Of a stretch of 64,000 nucleotides of DNA, positions 17,415 through 26,388 are shown one piece after another; the first letter of the stretch is position 1; every line of letters starts with the position of its first letter. The DNA comes from Pseudomonas oryzihabitans (GTDB lineage: Bacteria; Pseudomonadota; Gammaproteobacteria; Pseudomonadales; Pseudomonadaceae). The translations under genes were made by a program, and so were the position numbers. The stretch lies in the NCBI RefSeq assembly GCF_007665395.1, contig NZ_VDND01000008.1:216075-280074 (forward strand), in the 5' to 3' direction. Below the pieces are notes generated by a model, which was given only the letters and a program-made list of their open reading frames with translations, was not told where the DNA came from and ran no database searches.

Positions 17415-18644
17415 TCAGGCGCCGAGGCGTTCCGCCCGGCGCAGACCGCTGGCCAGGGCCCAGCACAGCGCGGCTACCAGCATGGCGACCAGGCCGAAGA
17501 CCAGCGCCGCCTGGGCCGGTAGCAGCAGGCTGGCCAGGCCACCGAACAGCGCCGCACCTATGGCCTCGCCACCGATGTTCTGCGCGGTCCACAGCGCATT
17601 GATGCGTCCCAGCAGGCGATCGGGCGTCAGGCGCTGGATCAGGGCGTACTGCACCAGGGAATTGAGCGCGCCCAGGTAGCCGAACAGGACCAGGCAGGCT
17701 GCTGCCAGCCAGAAGCTCGGCAACAGGGCGAAGACCGCCACGGCGAGGAAGGTAGCCACCGCGGTCATCAGCAGGGTCCGCCCCGGTCGGGCCGCCTGAT
17801 TCAGTCGGCCGCTGGTCAGGGCCCCCAGGGCGGCGCCCAGGGGCGCGGCGGCATAGAGCCAGCCCAGGTGGCCGGTATCCAGGCCCCAGCCCTCCCCCAG
17901 CGCCGGATAGAGCACCCGCACGGCATTGGCCATGGTCACCAGGGCGCCGACCAGGGCCACCGCGCCGAGCAGCCGGTTCTCGAACAGAAAGGCGAAACCG
18001 CCACCCAGGGCCTGCCAGGGCGATTCGCGTGGCTGCTCCGGCGGCGGCAAGGGCGGCAGCCGCAGCAGCACCAGCAGGGTGATGAGGGTGCCGAAGGCGG
18101 TCAGGCCGTAGTTCCAGACCACACTGCCCTGAGCGATCAGCAGGGTCCCCAGCGGTGGCGCGACGATAGCCGCCAGCCGGACACTGAGCATGTTCAGGGC
18201 GCCGGCCTGCACCATGGATTCCCGCCCGACCAGGATGGGGGTCACCGCCAGCAGCGCGGTGACGCCCAGGGCGCCGAAGAAGCCGTCCCACAGCGCCAGC
18301 AGGTAGATCGCCAGCAGCGAGGGTTCGGGCAGGCTGGCGTTGATGGCCAGGCCGATGAAGCCCAGGCCGCAGATGGAGCGCGCCGCCAGGATCAGCCGCC
18401 GGCGTTCCAGGCGGTCGGCCAGCACCCCACCGGTGAGCAGCCCGACGAACATGCCGACGCCCGCCATGGTGAGGGCCAGCCCTACCTTGAGCGGCGAGTC
18501 GGTCAGTGCCTGGACCTGGATGGGCACCGCCACGGCCAGCAGGCCGAGGGACAGCACGGAGACCAGGCGGGCGATGAACAGGGTGCGGAAGGCGGCGTGG
18601 GACCTGAGCAGGCCGAAGTCGAGCAGGAAGGACGTCTTGGACAT
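17415..18644 (-). CDS. entS: Enterobactin exporter, MFS family
   Basis: 409 aa, about 12 membrane segments, close to E. coli EntS (416). It expels the finished siderophore across the inner membrane by proton antiport. The N-terminus resembles EntS (FGLLRSHAAFRTLFIARLV), and the MFS loop GGVLADRLERRRLIL follows TM2-TM3. NSLVQYALIQRLTPDRLLGR is also EntS-like. Its start faces fepD across a 126-bp region in which I find no clear Fur box. Weak ribosome site. Confidence 0.93.
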   Translation of the reverse strand: MSKTSFLLDFGLLRSHAAFRTLFIARLVSVLSLGLLAVAVPIQVQALTDSPLKVGLALTMAGVGMFVGLLTGGVLADRLERRRLILAARSICGLGFIGLAINASLPEPSLLAIYLLALWDGFFGALGVTALLAVTPILVGRESMVQAGALNMLSVRLAAIVAPPLGTLLIAQGSVVWNYGLTAFGTLITLLVLLRLPPLPPPEQPRESPWQALGGGFAFLFENRLLGAVALVGALVTMANAVRVLYPALGEGWGLDTGHLGWLYAAAPLGAALGALTSGRLNQAARPGRTLLMTAVATFLAVAVFALLPSFWLAAACLVLFGYLGALNSLVQYALIQRLTPDRLLGRINALWTAQNIGGEAIGAALFGGLASLLLPAQAALVFGLVAMLVAALCWALASGLRRAERLGA

Positions 18645-18696
18645 GAATCACCGGAAAAACACAGGAGACGCTATCGAGCCGCCGAGGCAAGGCTGT

Positions 18697-18721
18697 TAGC
18701 ATGTAATACAGACTAGCATGT
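18697..18721. promoter_or_regulatory. 17-bp direct repeat in the entS-fepD control region
   Basis: TAGCATGT occurs at 18697-18704 and again at 18714-18721, with similar AATAC sequence after each. The direct-repeat spacing of 17 bp is under two helical turns. It is the only evident ordered motif in the divergent region and could be an activator site. Binding protein unknown. Confidence 0.4.
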
Positions 18722-18770
18722 GTTAATACGCCTTGTTCTCATCTACTCCCTTTCCTGCTTGCCGTCACGG

Positions 18771-19766
18771 ATGACCATGCGCCCGCTTTTCCTGCTCGGC
18801 TGCGCCGGACTGTTGCTACTCGGGGTGATGGCCGCGAGCCTCGCCCTGGGCTCCACCGCCATCCCGCTGGCCGAGGTCTGGCAGGCGCTGGGCCACGTCT
18901 GCAGCGATCCCGCCTGCCTGATCGTGCGTGAAGCGCGGCTGCCGCGGACCCTCGCCGGGCTGCTGGCGGGCGCCGCCCTCGGCGTGGCCGGCACCCTGAT
19001 GCAGGCGCTGACGCGCAACCCCCTGGCCGATCCCGGCATCCTCGGCGTCAATGCCGGTGCCAGCTTCGCCGTGGTGCTGGGCATCGCCCTGTTCGGTGCC
19101 AGCGGTCCCGAGCAGTACCTGGGCTTTGCCTTCGCTGGCGCCCTGCTGGCCAGCCTGGTGGTGCTGCTGGCCGGCGTCGCCGGTGGCGGCGGCTTCAACC
19201 CCATGCGCCTGGTGCTGGTCGGGGTGGCGCTGGGGGCGATGCTCGAAGGCGTCAGCTCCGGCATCGCCCTGCTCGATCCGCAGGTCTACGACCAACTGAG
19301 ATTCTGGCAATTCGGCTCCCTGGACGTACGCCAGCTCGACCTGCTGCGCAGCGCCAGCCTGCCGGTACTGGGCGGCGTGATCATCGCCCTGCTGCTGGCG
19401 CCCGCCCTGAATGCCCTGAGCCTGGGCACCGAGCTGGCCGTGGCCCTCGGTACCCGGGTGCGCCAGACCCAGTTGCTCGGCCTGCTGGCCATCACCCTGC
19501 TCTGCGGCGCCGCCGCCGCGGCGGTCGGGCCCATCGCCTTCGTCGGCCTCATGGTGCCGCACCTGGGTCGCTGGGCGATCGGCGAGGACCATCGCTGGCT
19601 GCTGCCCTTCGTTCTGCTGTTCACCCCCAGCCTGCTGCTGACCGCCGACATCGTCGGCCGGCTGCTGGTGACCGGCGAGCTGCGCGTCTCGGTGGTGACC
19701 GCCTTCCTCGGTGCCCCCCTGCTGATCTGGCTGGCCCGCCGGCAGCGCCAGGGCGTCCGCGCATGA
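18771..19766 (+). CDS. fepD: Fe-enterobactin ABC permease subunit
   Basis: 331 aa from the ATG at 18771. A GTG at 18720 and an ATG at 18777 are alternatives; no start has a strong ribosome site. FecCD/BtuC-fold permease with about 10 membrane helices. The family motif LPRTLAGLLAGAALGVAGTL with MQALTRNPLADPGILGVN lies near residue 50-90. VGPIAFVGLMVPHLGR follows, with the coupling helix for FepC. It forms the inner-membrane channel with FepG. Confidence 0.95.
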   Translation: MTMRPLFLLGCAGLLLLGVMAASLALGSTAIPLAEVWQALGHVCSDPACLIVREARLPRTLAGLLAGAALGVAGTLMQALTRNPLADPGILGVNAGASFAVVLGIALFGASGPEQYLGFAFAGALLASLVVLLAGVAGGGGFNPMRLVLVGVALGAMLEGVSSGIALLDPQVYDQLRFWQFGSLDVRQLDLLRSASLPVLGGVIIALLLAPALNALSLGTELAVALGTRVRQTQLLGLLAITLLCGAAAAAVGPIAFVGLMVPHLGRWAIGEDHRWLLPFVLLFTPSLLLTADIVGRLLVTGELRVSVVTAFLGAPLLIWLARRQRQGVRA

Positions 19767-20761
19767 GGCGCCCCGACCGCCTGCGCCTGCTCTGGGTGCT
19801 GCTCGCCTTGAGCGGCGCCGCCCTGCTGCTGGCGGTGTTCGCCCTAGGCAGCGGCAGCCTGGCCCTGAGTCCGTCCCAGGTCGTGGCCGCCCTGCTCGGC
19901 GAGGCGCCGCGCGGCATCGAGCTGGTGGTCACCCAGTGGCGCCTGCCGCGGGTGGCCCTGGCGCTGCTGATCGGCGCGGCCCTGGGGCTCAGTGGCGCGC
20001 TGTTCCAGTCGCTGCTGCGCAATCCCCTCGGCAGTCCGGACATCATGGGCTTCAATACCGGCGCCTACAGCGGGGTGCTGGTGGCCCTGGTCCTGTTCCA
20101 GGCCAGCATCCTCTGGAGCACCACCGCCGCCCTGATCGGCGGCCTGGCCAGCGCCGCCCTGGTCTATGTCCTGACCTGGCGCGGCAGTGGCGTGGATACC
20201 CTCCGGCTGATCATCGTCGGCATCGGCGTGCGCGCCCTGCTGATGGCGCTCAACACCTGGCTGATCGTCCAGGCCTCCCTGGAGGCCGCCTTCAGCGCCG
20301 GCCTGTGGAGCGCCGGCTCGCTCAATGGCCTGACCTGGGCCAAGGCCTGGCCGGCGGTGCTCTTCATCCTGCTGGCGGGGACGGCCAGCCTGGCACTGAG
20401 TCGTCGGCTGTTCCTGCTGGAGATGGGCGACGACACCGCCTGCGCCCTCGGCGTCCCGGTGGAACGCACCCGGCTGTCGCTGCTGGGCCTGGGCGTGGTG
20501 CTCACCGCCGCCGGCACCGCGGTGGCGGGCCCCATCTCCTTCATCGCCCTCGCCGCGCCGCAGATCGCCCGCCGCCTGACCGGCACCCAGCGCCTGGCGC
20601 TGCCCGCCGCCGCCCTCACCGGCGCGGTGCTGTTGCTGGGCGCGGATCTCCTCGCCCAACGCCTGTTCCTGCCCTATGTCCTGCCGGTGGGCCTGGTCAC
20701 GGTGAGCCTGGGTGGGCTCTACCTGATCGGCCTGCTCATCTGGGAGTCCCGCCGCTCATGA
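19763..20761 (+). CDS. fepG: Fe-enterobactin ABC permease subunit
   Basis: 332 aa, FecCD family, about 10 membrane helices. Motifs: LPRVALALLIGAALGLSGAL, QSLLRNPLGSPDIMGFNTGA (SPDI is FepG-like) and AGPISFIALAAPQIARRLTG. Partner of FepD in the heterodimeric channel. Its ATG overlaps the fepD stop by 4 bp (ATGA), and its TGA overlaps the fepC start in the same way, so the three are made in fixed ratio. Confidence 0.95.
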   Translation: MRRPDRLRLLWVLLALSGAALLLAVFALGSGSLALSPSQVVAALLGEAPRGIELVVTQWRLPRVALALLIGAALGLSGALFQSLLRNPLGSPDIMGFNTGAYSGVLVALVLFQASILWSTTAALIGGLASAALVYVLTWRGSGVDTLRLIIVGIGVRALLMALNTWLIVQASLEAAFSAGLWSAGSLNGLTWAKAWPAVLFILLAGTASLALSRRLFLLEMGDDTACALGVPVERTRLSLLGLGVVLTAAGTAVAGPISFIALAAPQIARRLTGTQRLALPAAALTGAVLLLGADLLAQRLFLPYVLPVGLVTVSLGGLYLIGLLIWESRRS

Positions 20762-21555
20762 ACGACGCCCCCTCCTCGCGCCTGAGTGCCGAGCGCCTGA
20801 CCCTGGGCTATGGCCGCAAACTGATCGCCGAGGACCTCTCGCTGACCATCCCCGACGGTGAGCTGACGGTCATCATCGGTCCCAATGGCTGTGGCAAGTC
20901 GACCCTGCTGCGCACCCTGAGCCGCCTGCTGGCGCCCAGCAGCGGCCAGGTCTGGCTGGATGGCCAGGCGATCCAGAGCTATCGCACCAAGGAGGTCGCC
21001 CGTCGGCTGGGACTCTTGCCGCAAAGCTCCCAGGCCCCCGGCGATATCTGCGTCCGCGACCTGGTGGCACGCGGGCGCTATCCGCACCAGTCGCTGTTCG
21101 GTGGGGTCCGCGCCGACGACGAGCGCGCGGTGACCCAAGCCATGCAGGCCACCGGGGTCTTCGAACTGGCCGATCGCGCGGTGGACACCCTGTCCGGCGG
21201 CCAGCGCCAGCGGGTATGGATCGCAATGGCCCTGGCTCAGGAAACGCCCCTGCTGCTGCTCGACGAGCCCACCACCTGGCTCGACATCACCCACCAGATC
21301 GACCTGCTGGAATTGCTGCAAGACCTCAACCAGCAGCGGGGCCATACCCTGGTGATGGTGCTGCACGACCTCAACCATGCCTGCCGCTACGCCACCCACC
21401 TGGTGGCCATGCGCGATGGCAAGGTGCTGGCCAGCGGCCGCCCGCGGGACGTGGTCACCCCGGCGCTGATCAAGGCGGTCTACGATCTGGACTGCCTGAT
21501 CATCGACGACCCGGTGGCCGGGACCCCCATGGTGGTGCCCCTGGCGCGGCGCTAG
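20758..21555 (+). CDS. fepC: Fe-enterobactin ABC ATP-binding subunit
   Basis: 265 aa ATPase driving FepDG. Walker A GPNGCGKST (about residue 44), signature LSGGQRQRVWIAMAL, Walker B LLLLDEPTTWLDI, and the H-loop in LVMVLHDLNHA. Start at the ATG overlapping fepG; a longer open frame upstream is out of phase with the true fepG. Its TAG stop shares the palindrome CTAG with the stop of the convergent M20 gene, so no terminator separates them. Confidence 0.96.
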   Translation: MNDAPSSRLSAERLTLGYGRKLIAEDLSLTIPDGELTVIIGPNGCGKSTLLRTLSRLLAPSSGQVWLDGQAIQSYRTKEVARRLGLLPQSSQAPGDICVRDLVARGRYPHQSLFGGVRADDERAVTQAMQATGVFELADRAVDTLSGGQRQRVWIAMALAQETPLLLLDEPTTWLDITHQIDLLELLQDLNQQRGHTLVMVLHDLNHACRYATHLVAMRDGKVLASGRPRDVVTPALIKAVYDLDCLIIDDPVAGTPMVVPLARR

Positions 21556-22682
21556 CGCCCGGCGCTCATCCAGTCGCGGATCAGCTGGCCATAGAGCGCC
21601 GTCCCCTCTTCCAGGCGGCGCACCTCGCAGTATTCATCCACCTTGTGCGCCATGCTGGGTTCGCCCGGCCCGAGGATCAGGGTGGGCGGCTCGGCCAGGG
21701 CCGGTAGCAGCACGGCGGCATCGGTGAAATAGGGCACCACGGTGGCGGGCATGGCCTCGCCATGCAGCGTGGCGCAGCGGTCGAAGACCTGGCGTACCCA
21801 GGCGTCGCCGGGATCGGCGCAGACGCCGGGCAGATCCACCAGCACCTCCAGGTCCAGATCGCTGCCCAGGTGCTCGGCGAGCCGCCGCTGGATGTCGGCA
21901 TGCTGCAGATTCGGCGCGGTGCGCAGGTCGAGGGTGAAGGCGGCGCGATCCGGCACCGAGTTGATGTTCAGGCCACCGCTGACGGTGCCCACGTTGAGCG
22001 TTGGCTGGCGCATGAGCGGATGCGCCGGACCGACGCTGAAGGTGCGTGCCTTGCCGATGGCCTCGGCCAGGCGGTAGATGGCGTTCTCGCCTTCCTCGGG
22101 CATGGCGCCGTGGGCGGTCCGGCCGTGGGCCGTGCAGCGCAGCCAGAAGGCCCCCTTGTGCCCCAGCACCGGCCGGTTGGCGGTGGGCTCGCCCACCAGC
22201 AGGGCGCCCAGTTCACCGAGCAGGTGCGGTACTTCCCGGCACAGGGCGCGGGCACCGTCGCAACCGGTTTCCTCGCCACCGGTGAGCAGCAGCCGCACGC
22301 CGGGACCCTGGGCGATGGCTTCGCGCTGCTGCTGGCAGGCGACGATGAAGGCGGCGATGCCTGCCTTCATGTCGCTGGCGCCCCGCCCGTACAGTCGCCC
22401 GTCGGCCACCTCCCCGGCGAAGGGGCCATGGCGCCAGGCGGCATTGCCCAGGGGGACCACGTCGAGATGGCCGGTGAAGCCCAGCGGCTTGCCCTTCCCG
22501 CGACCCGGCAGCCAGGCCACCAGGTTGCAGCGGCGCTCGCCGAAGCCGTGCAGTTCGCAGTGGAAGCCGGCGTCGCGCAACGCCGTGGCCAGGAAGGCGG
22601 CGCAGGCCTCCTCGTCGCCGGGCGGATTGAGCGTGGCGAAGCCCAGCAGGGCTCGAGTGAGGGCGAGCGGATCAGTGAGCAT
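21552..22682 (-). CDS. M20 family deacylase (ArgE/DapE-like)
   Basis: 376 aa zinc amidohydrolase with the two-domain M20 layout. Metal and catalytic motifs: GFTGHLDVVPLG (His, then Asp), GRGASDMKAGIAAF, LLTGGEETGCDG (Glu-Glu), VGEPTANRPVLGHKGAFW and the final His in GPGEPSMAHKVDEY. The family removes acyl groups from amino acids, as in N-acetylornithine. It is the last gene of the LacI/ABC operon, 25 bp after the amidotransferase-like gene, so it probably acts on an imported N-acyl or related compound rather than in arginine synthesis. Confidence 0.88.
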   Translation of the reverse strand: MLTDPLALTRALLGFATLNPPGDEEACAAFLATALRDAGFHCELHGFGERRCNLVAWLPGRGKGKPLGFTGHLDVVPLGNAAWRHGPFAGEVADGRLYGRGASDMKAGIAAFIVACQQQREAIAQGPGVRLLLTGGEETGCDGARALCREVPHLLGELGALLVGEPTANRPVLGHKGAFWLRCTAHGRTAHGAMPEEGENAIYRLAEAIGKARTFSVGPAHPLMRQPTLNVGTVSGGLNINSVPDRAAFTLDLRTAPNLQHADIQRRLAEHLGSDLDLEVLVDLPGVCADPGDAWVRQVFDRCATLHGEAMPATVVPYFTDAAVLLPALAEPPTLILGPGEPSMAHKVDEYCEVRRLEEGTALYGQLIRDWMSAGR

Positions 22683-22707
22683 GGCGATCTCCAGGACGCG
22701 CGGGCGA

Positions 22708-23463
22708 TCAGCCGCGGCGGGTGAGCCAGTCCAGGCAGTTCAGCCAGAAGCGCCGGTAGGCGTCGCCGGGCAGGAAGTCGTCGGGCATCCAGTGCACCGA
22801 CATGTCGCTGGTCCAGGCCAGGGTACGCCCCTTCCCCACCTCGCGGGTCGCCAGCAAGGGATGGCCGCTCCCCGAAACAGTCGACACCAGTCGGGCTTCC
22901 GGGTGCAAGGTCACCTCGTTGTAGCCGAGCAGGTAGGACCACTCTTCCGGCAGGCCCTGCAGCACCGGGTGCTCGCCGTGGAACACCGGGGTGAAGCCCT
23001 CGGGGACTTCCACGCGGTCGTCATGGGGCAGGCAGCGCACCGGCAGCACCTTCTCCACCGCCGTGCCGCGATAGCGGGCACCGCCATTGATGCCCTGGAA
23101 GCTGTAGTAGCCCCCCACCATCATCAGGGCACCGCCCTCCAGTACGAATTCGCACAGGGCCGTCAGGCGATTCGGCGTGCGCCGGCTGCGCAGCCAGGTG
23201 TCCGGATGCAGCAGCAGGCTATTGGCGCCGATGTCCGACAGGATGACCACCTGGTAGTCGCGCAGGGCCTCCAGCGTCGCGGGAAATTCGCTCTGGGCCT
23301 GGTCGGCGCACATCTGGGTGATGGCATAGTCGCTGTCGGCCAGGGCGGTGAGCAGTCGCTGGGCGCCATTGTGGGCGGTGACGGTGGCGAACTGGTCGAA
23401 GCCCTTGATGTGGGTCGCGGTGCTGACCCAGGATTCGCCGGCGAGCAGGACGGACGGTTTCAT
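22708..23463 (-). CDS. Class I glutamine amidotransferase-like (COG5426-type) protein
   Basis: 251 aa. The start MKPSVLLAGESWVS, then VVILSDIGANSLLLHP and FVLEGGALMMVGGYYSFQG, correspond to a flavodoxin-like amidotransferase fold. ATREVGKGRTLAWTSDMSVHW closes the domain. No Cys sits at the expected nucleophile elbow, so glutaminase activity is doubtful and the fold may serve another hydrolase or binding role. The ATG has AGGAG six bases upstream. It sits between the phosphotriesterase-like and M20 genes. Such proteins often accompany sugar-type ABC operons; reaction unknown. Confidence 0.78.
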   Translation of the reverse strand: MKPSVLLAGESWVSTATHIKGFDQFATVTAHNGAQRLLTALADSDYAITQMCADQAQSEFPATLEALRDYQVVILSDIGANSLLLHPDTWLRSRRTPNRLTALCEFVLEGGALMMVGGYYSFQGINGGARYRGTAVEKVLPVRCLPHDDRVEVPEGFTPVFHGEHPVLQGLPEEWSYLLGYNEVTLHPEARLVSTVSGSGHPLLATREVGKGRTLAWTSDMSVHWMPDDFLPGDAYRRFWLNCLDWLTRRG

Positions 23464-23484
23464 AGCTTCTCCTGTGAGGGGACG

Positions 23485-24570
23485 TTAGACCGATCGATCA
23501 CGCTGGAAGACCCGGCGCGGGTTATCGATCAACAGGGTTTCCAGTTGCGCCCCGGTGACGCCGTGGCGGCGCAGGCGCGGGACGAAGTGCTTGAGCAGGT
23601 AGCCATAGCCGTGACCGCCGTAGCGGGTGAGCATGGTCTTGAGAAAGACGTCCTGGGACAGCAGCAGGCGATCGCCGTAGCCGGCCTCCAGCAAGCCGAC
23701 CAGCGCCCGGGCGTTGTCCTCGTCCGACGGCGACTGGGCGGCTTCGTCGGCGAAGTAGTAGCCCATGCCGATCATGTCGTATTCGAGGAAGGCGCCGCGC
23801 TCGGCGAGGCCGTGCTGGTAGTCGAGATCGCGGTGGCTGGGATTCATGTGGCAGAGCACCACGTGGCGCAGGTCGGCGCCCTCGGCGGCGGCGATGTCCA
23901 GCACCCGATGGCCGAGGCGCTCCCAGCCCGGCAGGTGCACCGCCAGGGGCACCCCGGTGAGGCCGCTGGCCCGCGCGGCGGCGCGCAGCGACTTTTCCTC
24001 GCTGGCGGTGAAGGCGGCCGAGACGCCGATCTCGCCGATCAGGCCGGCGATCACCTCCGGCTTTTCCGCGGCGCCGCCGACGTCGTGGACGATCTGGGCG
24101 GTCAGCTCCGCCACCGAGCGCTCCCGGACGTAGGCCGGGTGCGAGGGCTCCAGGTAGAAGCCCGCGCCCATGATGATGTTCAGTCCGGTGAGGCGCGCGA
24201 TACGCTGCAGCGCCTGGGGATCGCGGCCGATGCCGAGGTTGGTGGGGTCGACCACCGTCTCGCCCCCCAGGGCCCGGTACTTGAGCAGCTCGGCGCAGGC
24301 CAGGTCGACGTCGAACAGCTGGCAGTTGTCCCGGCTCACCAGCGGATTCAGGTGCAACTCGCCGAGCAGTTCGATGCTCACCGGCTGTTCGGCCAGGTGC
24401 CGCTCGCCGCAGCAGCTGGGCGGCACCCACTTGCCCGAGGCGTCGAGCAGGATGTGCTCGTGCATCAGGGTCACACCCAGTCGCTCGACCGGCAGCGGGC
24501 CGAGCACCGTCATGGCCTGGCCACTGTCGACGCCGATCGGAAGTGGCTCGGGATGGCGGAACAGACTCAT
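23485..24570 (-). CDS. Phosphotriesterase-like metal-dependent hydrolase
   Basis: 361 aa TIM-barrel amidohydrolase. HxH in LMHEHILLD (about residue 36), bridging Glu in GLIGEIGVSA (Glu rather than carboxylated Lys, as in the Php branch), His in VHLPG and HMNPSH, and Asp in LLLSQDVF make a binuclear metal site. Members hydrolyse lactones, including sugar lactones, rather than phosphotriesters. The ATG at 24570 overlaps the permease stop (ATGA). It probably opens a lactone or ester of the imported compound. Substrate not predictable from sequence. Confidence 0.88.
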   Translation of the reverse strand: MSLFRHPEPLPIGVDSGQAMTVLGPLPVERLGVTLMHEHILLDASGKWVPPSCCGERHLAEQPVSIELLGELHLNPLVSRDNCQLFDVDLACAELLKYRALGGETVVDPTNLGIGRDPQALQRIARLTGLNIIMGAGFYLEPSHPAYVRERSVAELTAQIVHDVGGAAEKPEVIAGLIGEIGVSAAFTASEEKSLRAAARASGLTGVPLAVHLPGWERLGHRVLDIAAAEGADLRHVVLCHMNPSHRDLDYQHGLAERGAFLEYDMIGMGYYFADEAAQSPSDEDNARALVGLLEAGYGDRLLLSQDVFLKTMLTRYGGHGYGYLLKHFVPRLRRHGVTGAQLETLLIDNPRRVFQRDRSV

Positions 24571-25586
24571 GCCCCTACCCTCCCCAGCGGCCGGCCGGTC
24601 TTGAGGATGCGGGTGTTGAGCCAGATGGCCAGCAGCACGATGGCCCCCGTGGCGATCTGGGTGTAGAAGGGCGCCACATGGGCGAGGATCAATCCGTTCT
24701 TGATCACCGCCATGGTCAGCACCCCCAGCAGGGTGCCGAGGATGGTGCCGAAGCCGCCGAACAGGCTGGTGCTGCCCAGCACCACGGCGGCGATGACCTC
24801 CAGCTCGAAGCCTTCCCCCTGGTTGGAGGAGCCACTGCCCAGGCGGGCGGTCACGATCATCCCGGCCAGCGCCGCCGCCATGCCGCTCAGCACATAGACC
24901 CGCAGCAGCACGCCGCGGGTGTTCACCCCCGCCCGGCGCACGCTCTCGGCGTTGGCGCCAATTCCGGTGAGGTAGCGGCCGAAGCGCATCCTGCCCAGCA
25001 GCAGCATGCCGCCCAGCACGCCGAAGAGCGCGAGCCACACCGCCAGCGGCAGGCCCAGCAGCCAGCCGCGGCCAAGCGCCAGGAAGGCGCCGAGCTCGCG
25101 CGGCACCGGGATGGAATAGCCCTGGGTGATGAGCAGCGCCAGGCCGCGGATGATGGTCAGGGTCGCCAGGGTGACGATGAAGGCCGGGATCCCCGCGTAG
25201 GCGATGAAGTAGCCATTGAGGGCGCCGATCAGCGCCCCCATCAGCAGGCCGCCGGCCAGCACCAGCGGCCAGGGCAGCTGCCAGCTGTTGAGCCCGAGCG
25301 CGGCCAGGGCCCCCACCAGGGCCAGGGTAGAGCCAACCGACAGGTCGATGCCGCCGGTGGTCACCACCAGGGTCATGGCCACGGCCACGATCAGCAGCGG
25401 CGCGTTCTGACGGATCACGTTGAGCAGGTTGGCACCGCTGAGGAAGTTATCGGTCACCAGGGCGAAGAGCAGGCAGCACAGGGCGAAGAACAGCGCGATG
25501 CTGGCCACGCCGGGATAGTCGTGCAGCAGGCGGCGCAGTGGCGACTGCACCACCACCCGCTGTCGGGTCAGGTCGAGGGTGTTCAT
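24567..25586 (-). CDS. Ribose-type ABC transporter permease
   Basis: 339 aa, RbsC family, about 9-10 membrane helices. It starts after a cytoplasmic N-terminus of roughly 30 residues. Typical patterns: VTTGGIDLSVGSTLALVGAL, NGYFIAYAGIPAFIVTLATL and LTGIGANAESVRRAGVN, followed by GFELEVIAAVVLGSTSLFGG. It pairs with the ATPase at 25600 and the binding protein at 26389. Start ATG with GGAGGACC; 13 bp from the ATPase gene. Confidence 0.94.
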   Translation of the reverse strand: MNTLDLTRQRVVVQSPLRRLLHDYPGVASIALFFALCCLLFALVTDNFLSGANLLNVIRQNAPLLIVAVAMTLVVTTGGIDLSVGSTLALVGALAALGLNSWQLPWPLVLAGGLLMGALIGALNGYFIAYAGIPAFIVTLATLTIIRGLALLITQGYSIPVPRELGAFLALGRGWLLGLPLAVWLALFGVLGGMLLLGRMRFGRYLTGIGANAESVRRAGVNTRGVLLRVYVLSGMAAALAGMIVTARLGSGSSNQGEGFELEVIAAVVLGSTSLFGGFGTILGTLLGVLTMAVIKNGLILAHVAPFYTQIATGAIVLLAIWLNTRILKTGRPLGRVGA

Positions 25587-25599
25587 GGGGTCCTCCGGT

Positions 25600-26376
25600 C
25601 TAGGCGCAGGCGGAACGGGCGGTGAATTTGCGGCCGACGATCAGCTCGACGATCTCCCCCAGGCTGGTGTCGGCCACCGGGCGCTCGGCCAGGTTGCGGC
25701 CCTCGTACAGCACCATGATGCGGTCGCAGACCAGGAAGAGATCCTGCAGCCGGTGGGTGATGAGGATGACGCTCACCCCCTGGCGGCTGATGGTGCGGAT
25801 CAACTCCAGCACGGCCTCGACCTCGGCTACCGCCAGGGCGGCGGTGGGTTCGTCCATGATCAGTACCCGCGGCTCGAAGGCGGCGGCGCGGGCGATGGCC
25901 ACCGCCTGGCGCTGGCCGCCGGAGAGATGGCGTACCTGGGCGCGGGTGTCGGGCAGGCTGATGCCCAGTGCCTCGAGGATGCGCCGGGCATCGGCGTGCA
26001 TCTTGCGCTCGTCCAGCAGCGGCAGCCCGCACAGCCGGCGCCGCGGTTCCCGCCCCATGAAGAGATTGCCGGCCACGTCCACGGTGTCGCACAGGGACAG
26101 GTCCTGGTAGACCATCTGGATGCGACAGCGCTGGGCATCCGCCGGGCCCTGGAACACCTCCTCGCGGCCATCGATGCAGATGCGGCCGCTGCTGGGCAGC
26201 ACCGCGCCGGAGAGGATCTGGGTCAGGGTCGACTTGCCGGCGCCATTGTCGCCCACCAGCCCCAGCACCTCGCCCGGCTGCAGGTCGAGATCGACGCCGC
26301 GCAGGGACTGGATGGAGCCGTAGTGCTTGGTGATGCCGGTCATGCTGACCCGGGGAACGGTCGTCGCAGCGTCCAT
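25600..26376 (-). CDS. Ribose-type ABC transporter ATPase, single domain
   Basis: 258 aa. Walker A VGDNGAGKST (about residue 42), Q-loop MVYQDLSLCD, signature HLSGGQRQAVAIARA, Walker B VLIMDEPTAAL, H-loop ILITHRLQD. Most CUT2 sugar transporters use a fused double ATPase of about 500 aa (RbsA, XylG). This one has a single cassette and so must dimerise, as in the FrcA-like branch. GGAGG precedes the ATG. Confidence 0.93.
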   Translation of the reverse strand: MDAATTVPRVSMTGITKHYGSIQSLRGVDLDLQPGEVLGLVGDNGAGKSTLTQILSGAVLPSSGRICIDGREEVFQGPADAQRCRIQMVYQDLSLCDTVDVAGNLFMGREPRRRLCGLPLLDERKMHADARRILEALGISLPDTRAQVRHLSGGQRQAVAIARAAAFEPRVLIMDEPTAALAVAEVEAVLELIRTISRQGVSVILITHRLQDLFLVCDRIMVLYEGRNLAERPVADTSLGEIVELIVGRKFTARSACA

Positions 26377-26388
26377 GGGTGGCCTCCG

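Noticed and set aside
21552..22682. Naming the M20 gene argE
   Set aside because: Sequence alone fits several M20 deacylases, and the operon is transport and hydrolase based. A biosynthetic name would overstate it.
24567..25038. Longer N-terminal form of the phosphotriesterase-like protein
   Set aside because: The upstream extension lies wholly within the permease gene in another frame. The ATG at 24570 with the ATGA overlap is the natural start.
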